Source: JACMLD01 sp044223995
GTDB taxonomy: Bacteria; Bacteroidota; Bacteroidia; Chitinophagales; Chitinophagaceae
Assembly (NCBI GenBank): GCA_044223995.1
Contig: JBGALE010000004.1
Location: 372,001 to 436,000 of the forward strand
Reading direction: 5' to 3'
DNA length: 64,000 nt
The position numbers and the translations under genes are program-made. The notes beneath the pieces are model-generated. The model was not told the origin of the DNA. It did no database searches and saw only the letters and a list, made by a program, of their open reading frames with translations. Of this stretch, positions 42,409-51,264 are shown piece after piece (within the stretch, counting starts at the first letter, position 1; each line of letters starts with the position of its first letter).

Positions 42409-44163
42409 ATGAGCAATAGCCCGTTTAATCACAGTCACTTTCTTGGGTATATCAACTTTGTATCCCCCGCATTTGTAAAGGTTCATTTTCCATCTTCGGT
42501 ATTAATGAAAACATTTGTTCATCACGCAGAAGTCTTGCGTGGTGGTCTTGTCGGTAATTATGTCGTTATAGAGGGAGAAGAGAGAGGCTTTTTAGGCAAG
42601 ATGTTAGAAATTTCACTACCTGAAAAAGAGAGGTTAGAATTAAGTGAGAGGACATTTTCAACCAAAGCGTTTCATCCTGTTGGTCGAATTGAAATCTTGT
42701 TAGCATTTGATTTATTCAGTCCAAGCAAAATTGAAAAGGGAATAAATAGCTTGCCATTAATTGGTTCAAAGGTTTTCATTTGTTCAGCAGAATTTCTATC
42801 TACACATTTTAAAACCTTTGGTATAAAGCCTGAAAGCATTGAACATTCGCCAACATTCAGATTGGGTAAACTGATTTATGATAAAAATGTACCGGTAGAT
42901 ATTTCTTTGCAAGCTATTTTTAGCCGTCATTGTGCGGTTGTGGGTACAACAGGCGGAGGAAAGAGCTATACTATAAGCAAGTTTATCGAAGGCGTGATTG
43001 AAACTGATGCTAAAGCTATAATTTTAGACCCAACAGGAGAGTATTCCACATTTGATGTTCATCCCAAAGTTGAACATTCTATACTTATTTCAGAAAGCTA
43101 TTTTCCGTATCAAAATTTAACCATTAATGACCTTTTTGTATTATTTAGACCATCAGGTCAAGTTCAACAGCCAGTATTATTGGAAGCGATTAAGTCATTA
43201 AAGGTTGCTCATTGTTTAATGAGTAATATTCCTGCCAATGGACACAGTAATGATGGAATTAATGATACTTTCTCATTCAGGGGACAACAAGTTTTCATTA
43301 GTAACGGCTTGGTCGTTAAACAAGGGAATATTACAGCAGCATACAACAATGCTTATTTTACATACAAAGCAATTATAGAGGATTTTTCCATTAACAATTT
43401 TAGCATCAACCTACTGCATAGACAAATCGGCAATGAATGTTTTCAAATTTTTAATGACCGTTGGGCGAGTTCCCGGGATGAAAGAAATTATGGAAACGCA
43501 ACCAGCCTTATAATGAGGGTTAATAATGTGATTTCTGATAATGATTATGCAGGTATGTTTGGATTTAATTCGCCAACAACTAATAATCTTATAACTAAAA
43601 TAAACGATTTCTTAGCAAGTCCTGATAGGAACATTTTGAGAATTGGATTTGAGAACGTTCCCTTTAACTTTCAAGTACGAGAAATATTGGCAAATTCTTT
43701 AGGTAGGTATTTGCTGAATAAAGCACGAACAAATGTTTTCAGAGAAAAGCCTTTGATACTCTTTGTGGATGAGGCACATCAGTTCTTAAATAAAAAAGTA
43801 AAGGACGAATACTTTGAAAGCACAGAGTTAAATGCCTTTGACAATATAGCAAAAGAAAGTCGTAAATATGGTTTGTTCCTATGTCTATCAACACAAATGC
43901 CGAGAGATATTCCAGTTGGTACGTTAAGCCAAATGGGTACATTCATTACTCACAGGTTGATAAATTACCAGGACAAGGAAGCAATAGCCAGTGCTTGCTC
44001 AACAGCCAACAAAGAAACTCTTTCTTTTTTACCATCATTAGGGTCTGGAGAAGCAATTATTATGGGTGTTGATTTTCCAATGCCAATATCTGTCAAGGTA
44101 GATTTGCCAGTAATTACACCTAAGTTTGATACCCCCAAATTTATCAAAGTAACAGGAACCTGA
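42409..44163 (+). CDS. HerA-like DNA-translocating ATPase
   Basis: This 584-residue protein has an N-terminal HAS-barrel (GYINFVSPAFVKVHFPSSVL), Walker A TTGGGKSYTISKF (residues about 180-192), Walker B LILFVDEAHQFL (about 448-459) and LCLSTQMPRDIP sensor-like sequence, as in the FtsK-HerA family. HerA forms hexameric rings that bind and move along DNA. In SIR2-HerA defence it forms the scaffold and translocase for SIR2. It begins immediately after the SIR2 stop codon. Confidence 0.92.
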   Translation: MSNSPFNHSHFLGYINFVSPAFVKVHFPSSVLMKTFVHHAEVLRGGLVGNYVVIEGEERGFLGKMLEISLPEKERLELSERTFSTKAFHPVGRIEILLAFDLFSPSKIEKGINSLPLIGSKVFICSAEFLSTHFKTFGIKPESIEHSPTFRLGKLIYDKNVPVDISLQAIFSRHCAVVGTTGGGKSYTISKFIEGVIETDAKAIILDPTGEYSTFDVHPKVEHSILISESYFPYQNLTINDLFVLFRPSGQVQQPVLLEAIKSLKVAHCLMSNIPANGHSNDGINDTFSFRGQQVFISNGLVVKQGNITAAYNNAYFTYKAIIEDFSINNFSINLLHRQIGNECFQIFNDRWASSRDERNYGNATSLIMRVNNVISDNDYAGMFGFNSPTTNNLITKINDFLASPDRNILRIGFENVPFNFQVREILANSLGRYLLNKARTNVFREKPLILFVDEAHQFLNKKVKDEYFESTELNAFDNIAKESRKYGLFLCLSTQMPRDIPVGTLSQMGTFITHRLINYQDKEAIASACSTANKETLSFLPSLGSGEAIIMGVDFPMPISVKVDLPVITPKFDTPKFIKVTGT

Positions 44164-44172
44164 TTTTCAGAT

Positions 44173-45858
44173 ATGGATATTGAAAAGGAAATTGACGAAC
44201 TGCAACAATTAGTATCGAATTATGATACTGAAAGTTTTGCGGGGTTTTTCGCATACTTTATAAAGAAACGACCAGACTCTTTTGCAGAAATTGATTTGAA
44301 TAAATTTGAATCAAAGCTAAAAGATTTCCTTTATCTGATAGCATTAAACGCTTTTTCTGAAAAAAAATGTGCTGAAAGATTTCAAATACCTTTTGATGGA
44401 TTAGGATTACTTGCAGATAAACTTAATGAGATTAAAGATTTTAATCGTGTAAAAAAAGCGACTGATTATACGACTGAATCCGTAATTCACGAGTTAGCAT
44501 TTAGAAATCATTTTGATAATGGTGTGTTGAGCTATGTAGAACAGGATTTGGAACGCTTAAAAAATGTTTTTGCACCTTTCGAGGATAGAATTGCCCAAGA
44601 CTTTGGGTTTGATGTCGGTTTTCTAATTGACGTATGTAAAGAGATTGAACTAATATCAATAATTAGGTCAAAGTATCTAACAGAGTTTTCCTTCACCAGA
44701 GAATTTTTTGATTTTAATGATAGAGTAAAGAACAAGGGAATGCCGTTCTCCGAATCATTCGGATTATTGCCGGAAGATATTCAAGAGGCATTTCATTCTT
44801 TCCATGCTAAACCTTATGCAAGTCTGATGTTTACTGCTGAAGATTTGTACCATGTGTTAGATAAAGAAAAAGTTGACAAGTTTCTTTTGCTATTTTCCTG
44901 TGAAGCAGTGCCAGATGTCAAAGCAAGATATTATTCTGCTGAAAGTCCCTTTGAATTGACACCGATATTGAAATTATCTGATGGTAATTATTTGAGCCTC
45001 TATGGGAAGCAAATTCCTGTTTCAATATACAAGCGATTATTTATAGAATTTGGTAAGGACGAAAAATTTAAAAGTAAATTATTAAAGCATAGAGAAAACA
45101 GCCTTGAAAGAAAGGTGGTTGAACTATTCAAATACTTTTTTCCACCAAATTACACATTCTTCTATGAAAATTATTTTATAGATAAAAACTTTGAACAAGA
45201 CTTACTGATAATCTACAAGGGTACTGCAATCATCATAGAAACCAAAGCCTCTAAATTAAGAGAGCCTTTCAGAAATATAGAAAAAGCCATAACAAGGTTA
45301 AAAGATGATTTTAAAAATTCAATTCAGTATGGCTTTGAACAATGTTTAAGAGTAGAAGATTATTTTTTAGATGATATTCCTTTTGATATTAAGGATGAAA
45401 AAGGCAACATACTATACACTGTAAATCCTAAAAAAATCCACAGTGTTTTTTCAATAGTAGTTACCCTCGAAAGATTTGGAAGTTTACAAACAGACTTAGG
45501 ATTGATGCTTAATAAAGAAGATGACGAGGATTATCCCTGGTCGGTTTATATTGATGACCTTGAAGTATTTTTATTAGCTTTAAAACAGAATATTAGAGGT
45601 TCGATAAGCCGATTTTTGAATTTCTTAAAACTAAGAAGAGAAATGCACGGCAGAATGTATGCAATTGATGAATTAGATATATGTGCAACTTATCTTCAAA
45701 ATCCTGAAAAGTTCAGGCAATGTTCAAAGTCCAATAATGCCTTCTTAACCTTTTCCCCATACGAACAGGGAGATTTTGACCAACTATATTGGGCAAATCG
45801 GCTACGCTTTAAAGAGAAACCTTTACCCGATGATTTTTATAGGGTTGGAATACCATGA
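44173..45858 (+). CDS. PD-(D/E)XK-like protein, third gene of the SIR2-HerA module
   Basis: This 561-residue protein has no family I recognise overall, but residues 343-358 (Asp343, then Glu356 and Lys358 in IIIETKAS) form the D...ExK arrangement of PD-(D/E)XK nucleases, preceded by a conserved-looking ERKVVELFKYFFP helix. The long N-terminal part (1-300) is helical. It starts 9 bp after herA. Canonical SIR2-HerA systems have two genes; this one may add DNA cleavage or a regulatory domain. The nuclease idea is inference from motif only. Confidence 0.6.
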   Translation: MDIEKEIDELQQLVSNYDTESFAGFFAYFIKKRPDSFAEIDLNKFESKLKDFLYLIALNAFSEKKCAERFQIPFDGLGLLADKLNEIKDFNRVKKATDYTTESVIHELAFRNHFDNGVLSYVEQDLERLKNVFAPFEDRIAQDFGFDVGFLIDVCKEIELISIIRSKYLTEFSFTREFFDFNDRVKNKGMPFSESFGLLPEDIQEAFHSFHAKPYASLMFTAEDLYHVLDKEKVDKFLLLFSCEAVPDVKARYYSAESPFELTPILKLSDGNYLSLYGKQIPVSIYKRLFIEFGKDEKFKSKLLKHRENSLERKVVELFKYFFPPNYTFFYENYFIDKNFEQDLLIIYKGTAIIIETKASKLREPFRNIEKAITRLKDDFKNSIQYGFEQCLRVEDYFLDDIPFDIKDEKGNILYTVNPKKIHSVFSIVVTLERFGSLQTDLGLMLNKEDDEDYPWSVYIDDLEVFLLALKQNIRGSISRFLNFLKLRREMHGRMYAIDELDICATYLQNPEKFRQCSKSNNAFLTFSPYEQGDFDQLYWANRLRFKEKPLPDDFYRVGIP

Positions 45859-45970
45859 ATATTTCGTCAAAGGATTATTATGCCAAAATCAAAAAAACAG
45901 TTTGATTATTTGAATGAACACATCTAAACGTTTACGAGTGTTTTTAAAAAAACAAAGGGAAGCTGTCTTA

Positions 45971-46600
45971 TCAGACAAACTCCCCAATGTCGAAACCCTC
46001 CAAATCCTTATTCCGCAAATTGGAAGAACTGAAATCCGCCCCGGCGGGGAGGCTCTTATCCAACAACGCTGCTATCTTTCGTGAAGCCCCCTCCATTGAG
46101 TTTTCGAGCAGACTGAACAATTCGGTTCCCTGTATGCGCTGAACTATATTGACCGCTTTTTGCTGCAAGGCAGGTTCCAGCACATCCTGCTGTAACAATG
46201 CCCCCACGGTGCTTAGTTCATCAAAGGTAACCCCCGTGGCAAACCCATTGTCGCTATCCGCATTCCCGTATTCGCTCCATTCTTCTTCGTCTTCCAAATC
46301 GGGCATACTCCCGAAAACTTCATCCAGTTCTTCCTGCGGAATGACTAACCCCAAAGCCTTTTCTTCGGTTTCTGTTTCAAAATTATCCGGTATGCTTTTG
46401 CTTTTATCTGTTTGTCTTTTGCTGGCATTCATTGGCAGTGTGTGGCGTTCCACAGGCTTAGGCAGCCCCATGATATCCGGCAGATCGGGTGTTTTACTTT
46501 CCTGTTTTTCCAGCCTGTGCACCGGCTTATGAATTACCACCTTGTCTTTCAGTAAAAGAACAATGACAATGAGCAAACAGATAACAATTATTATTTCCAT
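45971..46600 (-). CDS. Conjugal transfer protein TraD-like
   Basis: This 209-residue protein has one N-terminal TM helix (IIIVICLLIVIVLLL) and an acidic, disordered-looking middle (QEELDEVFGSMPDLEDEEEWSE), then a short helical C-terminus. Position (next to the DUF3408 and ParA genes) matches TraD of CTnDOT-like elements. Its 3' 270 bp are repeated in decayed form at 40517-40751. The downstream traE is displaced by cargo. Confidence 0.75.
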   Translation of the reverse strand: MEIIIVICLLIVIVLLLKDKVVIHKPVHRLEKQESKTPDLPDIMGLPKPVERHTLPMNASKRQTDKSKSIPDNFETETEEKALGLVIPQEELDEVFGSMPDLEDEEEWSEYGNADSDNGFATGVTFDELSTVGALLQQDVLEPALQQKAVNIVQRIQGTELFSLLENSMEGASRKIAALLDKSLPAGADFSSSNLRNKDLEGFDIGEFV

Positions 46601-46608
46601 AGCTGCGC

Positions 46609-47025
46609 TTATAAAATAGGTTTATACTTATCATTGAAACTTTTGGTGATGTCATCGCCAAACTCCTGAAAGTGGTGTTCCAGCACGTTATCGAGATAGG
46701 CGTATATCGTTATCTTGTCTTCGCCGATGACCTGTACAATGCGGGACAGCCGTTCGTGAAAATCGGGGCGTATGTACACGGACTTTCCATTACGGGCATT
46801 GGTTTCCGCTCTTTTGAAAAATGTCTTTTCATAATCCGCTTCGCTGGTTTTTCTGGAACGGCTTCGTTCCCTGCCCACAGGCTTTTCCGGCTCTTTTTCC
46901 TCCTGCTTTTGGGATGCTTCGGGCGGTATGTTTAAGCCGTCCTTTTTTACGCCATCGGCAATAATGTTCATCAAAAATTCTTCATCTATCTCCGGTGTGC
47001 TTTTCTTTTTATTTTCTTTTTCCAT
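46609..47025 (-). CDS. DUF3408 protein (TraB-like)
   Basis: This 138-residue protein has a charged, low-complexity N-terminal half and a DUF3408-like C-terminal ribbon-helix-helix type domain (YIRPDFHERLSRIVQVIGEDKITIYAYLDNVLEHHF, split near residue 100). It lies between the ParA and TraD genes and is probably a partition or transfer accessory factor. It follows traA with 5 bp between. Confidence 0.82.
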   Translation of the reverse strand: MEKENKKKSTPEIDEEFLMNIIADGVKKDGLNIPPEASQKQEEKEPEKPVGRERSRSRKTSEADYEKTFFKRAETNARNGKSVYIRPDFHERLSRIVQVIGEDKITIYAYLDNVLEHHFQEFGDDITKSFNDKYKPIL

Positions 47026-47030
47026 ACGGC

Positions 47031-47798
47031 TTACAATTTCACAATCCTTAAAAATTCTTCCATAAACAAATCCAGCCGGCAGGCTTTCATTAACCGTTCA
47101 TCGGCAGGTAGCAAGGTGGAACGGAATACCGTTTTCGCATCGGCTTCGCCCTCTTTGCGGAAACGCTTGCTATCCGTAATGCTGGTACGCATCAGGTGTA
47201 TGCCCAGGCTGCTGATTAAATCTTCATAGATACTGTACAAAGCTGATTTCTCCCTGCCGTCCACCTGGTTCCAAAATAGGTTGATGCTTTGAATAGCGGT
47301 TGTTCCCTGCTTTCGGATAACATCGTTCAATACCTGCGTAAAAATCAACGTGCTTTCCATTACTACACGGTCAGCGATGATAGGCGTAAAAATGTGGTGC
47401 ATTCCTGCCAGCGTTTTCAATATCCCTGCGGAGTTTACCGTTCCCGGCAGGTCGAAGAAAACCACATCCACCGCCACGGTGGAAGATTGCAGGAATTGGG
47501 ATACTTCATTCAGCACACCGTCTGCCCGGTGCTGCATAACCGGGTAGGCTTTTTTGTTGATGCTCGTAAATTGCTTATGCGCCATTTTCTTAAACACCTG
47601 ATTACTCATAATGCTGCTCATATCCCTTGCCCTCATTTGCATGAGGCTATGCTGCGGAAAATCGCAGTCGAAGACGGCAACGTTATAGCCGAGCCTGTAA
47701 TGCAGCATACTGGCAACAAGCGTGGTAAAGGTGCTTTTGCCCACGCCTCCCTTTTGGGAAGAAAAGGCAATAAATAAAGGTTGTTTCTTTGTGTCCAT
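47031..47798 (-). CDS. ParA-family ATPase (TraA)
   Basis: This 255-residue protein has a deviant Walker A SQKGGVGKSTFTT (residues about 14-26), VAVFDCDFPQHS as Walker A' and VFFDLPGTVNS as Walker B, typical of MinD/ParA ATPases. In Bacteroidota elements this gene is traA. It probably positions the element or relaxosome in the cell. It is divergent from mobA across a 688-bp region that contains the likely oriT. Confidence 0.9.
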   Translation of the reverse strand: MDTKKQPLFIAFSSQKGGVGKSTFTTLVASMLHYRLGYNVAVFDCDFPQHSLMQMRARDMSSIMSNQVFKKMAHKQFTSINKKAYPVMQHRADGVLNEVSQFLQSSTVAVDVVFFDLPGTVNSAGILKTLAGMHHIFTPIIADRVVMESTLIFTQVLNDVIRKQGTTAIQSINLFWNQVDGREKSALYSIYEDLISSLGIHLMRTSITDSKRFRKEGEADAKTVFRSTLLPADERLMKACRLDLFMEEFLRIVKL

Positions 47799-48327
47799 TT
47801 GTATAACTGTATTTAATTGTTCATCTGTTTATGTATCGCTATCTGTTTATAGTTGCTTACCTATTCAGGTACAGCGTTGCAAAAGCACAACGGCACATTT
47901 TTATGTACAGGCTTTTGTATGCAGGTATTTTTGTAAAAGCATACATCCTGTTTTATGGCTGTACATTTTTATCTGTTTATATACATAACTGCTCACGTCA
48001 TTTTATACAGGCTTATCTACTCCCATATATCGTTATACACCTGCTTAACTGTTTGCATATTTCCGTAGCTATGCAGCTACGTTCATACATACCTATTCAG
48101 CTAATGCCGGATGCCGGTACAAATGAATGCAGGTAGATACCTGCTTTATTAAAGCTGTCCTGCTTTGGCGTTCCGTGGCAGCCTTTGGCAGTGTGGCACA
48201 CTGCAATGCTTCAGATAAGCTGCGCTTATTTTGTATTGGCTCCAATACAAAAGGGTAAATGGAAAAATCATTTCAGATAACAGGCAACAGGCGGAACGGC
48301 TCGAAGCCGTTTTTTTCTGCTTTATCT
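47799..48327. other. Divergent intergenic region left of the oriT candidate
   Basis: No convincing gene is present. The left half is AT-rich with recurring CTGTTTAT (47825 and beyond) and CAGGT/CAGGC words. Two hairpins stand out: GCAGTGT/ACACTGC at 48188-48204 and an 11-bp stem TTTTGTATTGG/CCAATACAAAA with a 2-nt loop at 48229-48252. Confidence 0.5.
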
Positions 48328-48419
48328 AATCCCGCCCAAGCGGGATTTTCTGTTCACCCGAACAGAGCAAGTTGTGTTTTGAGGCACTCGGAACGCATTC
48401 CGTGCCTCAAAACAACTTG
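48328..48419 (+). other. Candidate oriT: three successive hairpins before mobA
   Basis: Within 92 bp lie AATCCCGC/GCGGGATT (48328-48347), TCTGTTC/GAACAGA (48349-48366) and a long near-perfect inverted repeat (48368-48419) with 18-bp arms, CAAGTTG...TTTTGAGGCAC and GTGCCTCAAAACAACTTG, interrupted by a 2-nt bulge, with an inner GGAA/TTCC. The location, 68 bp before the mobA start, and the inverted repeats match a relaxase origin of transfer. The nick site is not identified. Confidence 0.65.
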
Positions 48420-48486
48420 CCCTTGCAGGGGGCTTTAAAAACACCCTCCGAAGTCGGGGTTTTGTTGAATTTTAAATGGATTGGTG

Positions 48487-48930
48487 ATGAGTGAACAGCA
48501 GCAAAAGAAACATAACAAGGGCGGGCGCAACCCTAAAGCAAACCCAAGCATCCACCGTTACGTTTTTCGTCTTACAGACGAGGAAAACGCCAAATTCCTT
48601 TCGCTTTTTGAAGCATCGGGCGCAGGTAACAAAGCGCAGTTTGTTACTTCTTTACTATTCAGTAAGCCGGTTAAAAGCGTAAAAGTGGATATGGCTGCAA
48701 TGGATTATTACACCCGGCTAACTACTTTATTTGGTCAGTTCAGGGCGGTAGGTGTCAATTATAACCAGGTGGTGAAGATATTGTACCGCAATTTTTCGGA
48801 GAAGAAAGCCGCCGCCTATCTCTTTAAGCTGGAAAAACAAACGGCAGCGTTGGCGAAATTATGCCGGGATATTATGGAATTGACTGCCGAATTTGAAGCC
48901 AAACACCTGAACAAAAGCAGCGATAAATGA
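48487..48930 (+). CDS. mobA: Mobilisation accessory protein MobA (relaxosome)
   Basis: The ATG at 48487 gives 147 residues. A basic N-terminal tail (QQQKKHNKGGRNPKANP) leads to a ribbon-helix-helix-like region (YVFRLTDEENAKFLSLFEASG) and a helical C-terminus, as in the MobC/MobA accessory proteins of Bacteroidota. It would bind the inverted repeats upstream and open them for the relaxase. Its stop overlaps the mobB start by 4 bp. Confidence 0.82.
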   Translation: MSEQQQKKHNKGGRNPKANPSIHRYVFRLTDEENAKFLSLFEASGAGNKAQFVTSLLFSKPVKSVKVDMAAMDYYTRLTTLFGQFRAVGVNYNQVVKILYRNFSEKKAAAYLFKLEKQTAALAKLCRDIMELTAEFEAKHLNKSSDK

Positions 48931-50234
48931 TAGCAAAAATCGGGCATGGTGCAAATATGGTGGGCGCACTTTCTTACAACCAGCTTAAAGTGGATAAGGA
49001 AAACGGGCAGGTTTTGGACACCCAAAAGATTATAGAAACACCGGACGGCAGCTATACGGTAGCACAGTTATACCGTTCTTTTGAACCTTACCTTATAGCA
49101 AATAAAAGAACGGAAAAGCCCGTATTGCATATATCGCTCAATCCCGACCCCGGCGATAAGGTAACGGATGAAAACTTTAGGCAGATTGCCAAAGACTATA
49201 TGGAGCGGATGGGCTACGGCGACCAACCGTATATCGTGTTCAAGCATACCGATATTGAGCGCACCCATATTCATATTGTATCTACCAACGTTGACCGTTA
49301 CGGTGTAAAAATACCTGATGCGTTTGAGAAGCTGCGCTCAATGGATGCTTGCAGGGCGTTGGAACAAAAGTACAACCTGATACCCGCCACCGAAAAGCAG
49401 CGCACCGGGAATGAGCAGGTATTCCGCCCAGTGGATTACAGAGCCGGGGATATTAAAAGTCAGATTGCATCGGTAGTAAGATACCTGCCTAAGCATTACC
49501 AGTATGCCAGTTTCGGAGCGTACAATGCTTTGTTGTCGCTTTTTAATATTACTACTGAAGAAGTGAAAGGAGAACTACACGGGCAGCCCAAAAACGGGCT
49601 GGTATATTTTGCTTTGAATGAACAGGAAGAAAAAGCCAGTAATCCTTTTAAAGCATCCCGCTTTGGCAAACACGCAGGGCTGGAGGAATTACAAAAGCAC
49701 TTTGCACAGGCTAAGGAAAAAATGAAGACAGACCCCGCAAGAGCCATTCTAAAAAATACCATTGAAGCAGCAATGCACCTTACCACCAGCGAAACCGATT
49801 TTAAAAAGTACCTTATGGAACAGGGCATCAATACCGTTGTACGCCGCACCGATGAGGGGCGCATTTACGGCATGACTTTCATAGACCATGAAAGCCGTAC
49901 CGTCTGGAATGGTTCACAGTTGGATAAAAATCTTTCTGCCAATGTATTTAACGATTGGTGGAAAGAACAGGCTGTTGAGCAACGCCAAAATACAGAGCAG
50001 ACCAGCACCGCAGATATATCAGCCACAGGCAAAAACATTGCGGATGAAAAAGAAGAAACCCACGAGCTGTTCGATTTCCTGAATGCAACACAACCCAATT
50101 ATGCTACTGATGATTTGGGATTAATAGACGGATTAGGTGGTTTACTGCCGGAAGCACAGGGCGAAGATTACGAAGAACAGGCATTTGCCAACCGGATGAA
50201 GAAAAAGAGAATACGTATTAAGAGAACAAAATAA
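48927..50234 (+). CDS. mobB: Relaxase/mobilisation nuclease MobB
   Basis: This 435-residue MobP-type relaxase has candidate Tyr17 (ALSYNQLK) as the nicking residue, His68 in LHISLNP, and the metal-binding triad in HTDIERTHIHIV (His107, His114, His116). The C-terminal half is helical and carries DNA-binding or protein-contact regions. It cuts oriT and pilots the strand through the channel. Translation is coupled to mobA. Confidence 0.92.
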   Translation: MIAKIGHGANMVGALSYNQLKVDKENGQVLDTQKIIETPDGSYTVAQLYRSFEPYLIANKRTEKPVLHISLNPDPGDKVTDENFRQIAKDYMERMGYGDQPYIVFKHTDIERTHIHIVSTNVDRYGVKIPDAFEKLRSMDACRALEQKYNLIPATEKQRTGNEQVFRPVDYRAGDIKSQIASVVRYLPKHYQYASFGAYNALLSLFNITTEEVKGELHGQPKNGLVYFALNEQEEKASNPFKASRFGKHAGLEELQKHFAQAKEKMKTDPARAILKNTIEAAMHLTTSETDFKKYLMEQGINTVVRRTDEGRIYGMTFIDHESRTVWNGSQLDKNLSANVFNDWWKEQAVEQRQNTEQTSTADISATGKNIADEKEETHELFDFLNATQPNYATDDLGLIDGLGGLLPEAQGEDYEEQAFANRMKKKRIRIKRTK

Positions 50235-50318
50235 AAAGCCAAAAATTTTCGGGGTTGTGTGGTTTACTTTTGTTGTCGGTTACCCCCACTTTTGCCACAG
50301 TCCATGTAAGCTGTAGTT

Positions 50319-51065
50319 TTATTGTTTTCTTACTGGCTTTCCAAATATCAGGTCTATTTCGTTCAATCCAGCCAAACAGTAATCTCTTATAAAGTAAAAA
50401 TAGTCCTTGTAACAGTTGATTTCTATCGGTAATTTGCTTTTCCGTTCCAGTATGGCTTGGTCTAAATACTCAATTTCTCCAGTTACATAATTAACACTAT
50501 ATTGCTTATTGCTATACCAAGCAAAGTCAGAATATCTCGAAATTGCTTCTTTGAACTTCTCTTTGTTTTCCTCTGATAATAGGTCATAATCTTGGTCATA
50601 GAAGTCGCCCATATAGTCAGTAAAATCCATAAGAGGTTTACCAAGAATATAAAGTTTATGAAGCATTGCATTTAGCCAAGTGGGTTTGAAAAATTCCTGA
50701 AATTCGTTCCAAGTAAAAAGCGAAACGTTTGATTTATCAACGGCATCAAACGAACCAGATTGAAACCCTGCTTTAGAGATTACATAACCATAATTAGCTC
50801 CTGAATCATTTATTACTGTCCTGAAGGAGTGTATTACGGCTTTCGGAACATTTGTTGACCAGAATTTACACTCTGCAAGAATTAGTTGCTTAGGTTGTAT
50901 ATTGGTGTTTTCTGCAAAAACGTCAATATTAACTTTGCCTCGAACTGTATCAATATTTTTTTCAACTTCACATGTATAACCAATGTCTGATAATATTGAT
51001 GCAACTCGCGTTTGAAGTTCTTTCCAGTCCCCAGGTTCATCGTTAAATATCGAATATGTATTCAT
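50319..51065 (-). CDS. Mrr-like restriction endonuclease
   Basis: This 248-residue protein has a PD-(D/E)XK core: helix with Glu16 (KELQTRVASILSDIGY), then Asp48 in VNIDVFA and Glu65-x-Lys67 in LILAECKFW, followed by VPKAVIHSFRTVINDSGA and GYVISKAGFQSGS, the block that marks the Mrr catalytic family. The C-terminal 100 residues are unassigned. Mrr enzymes cut modified DNA. It sits on the minus strand between mobB and mobC, a typical cargo position, and is AT-rich. Confidence 0.8.
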   Translation of the reverse strand: MNTYSIFNDEPGDWKELQTRVASILSDIGYTCEVEKNIDTVRGKVNIDVFAENTNIQPKQLILAECKFWSTNVPKAVIHSFRTVINDSGANYGYVISKAGFQSGSFDAVDKSNVSLFTWNEFQEFFKPTWLNAMLHKLYILGKPLMDFTDYMGDFYDQDYDLLSEENKEKFKEAISRYSDFAWYSNKQYSVNYVTGEIEYLDQAILERKSKLPIEINCYKDYFYFIRDYCLAGLNEIDLIFGKPVRKQ

Positions 51066-51264
51066 GAAAATTTACAGAGTACTTCTTTATTTATGCAATA
51101 AAATTACATAAATATCTCTACCATTATTTTCCAAACAAACTCTCAAAATTATTAAGGGTTGCTATAGAAAGTAACTTACCGCCATCCGCCGCCATAGACT
51201 GCCATATTCTTCGGCTTTTCTATATATCCTTTAAATTCAACTCCAAAAATTTAAGATTTCTAAA

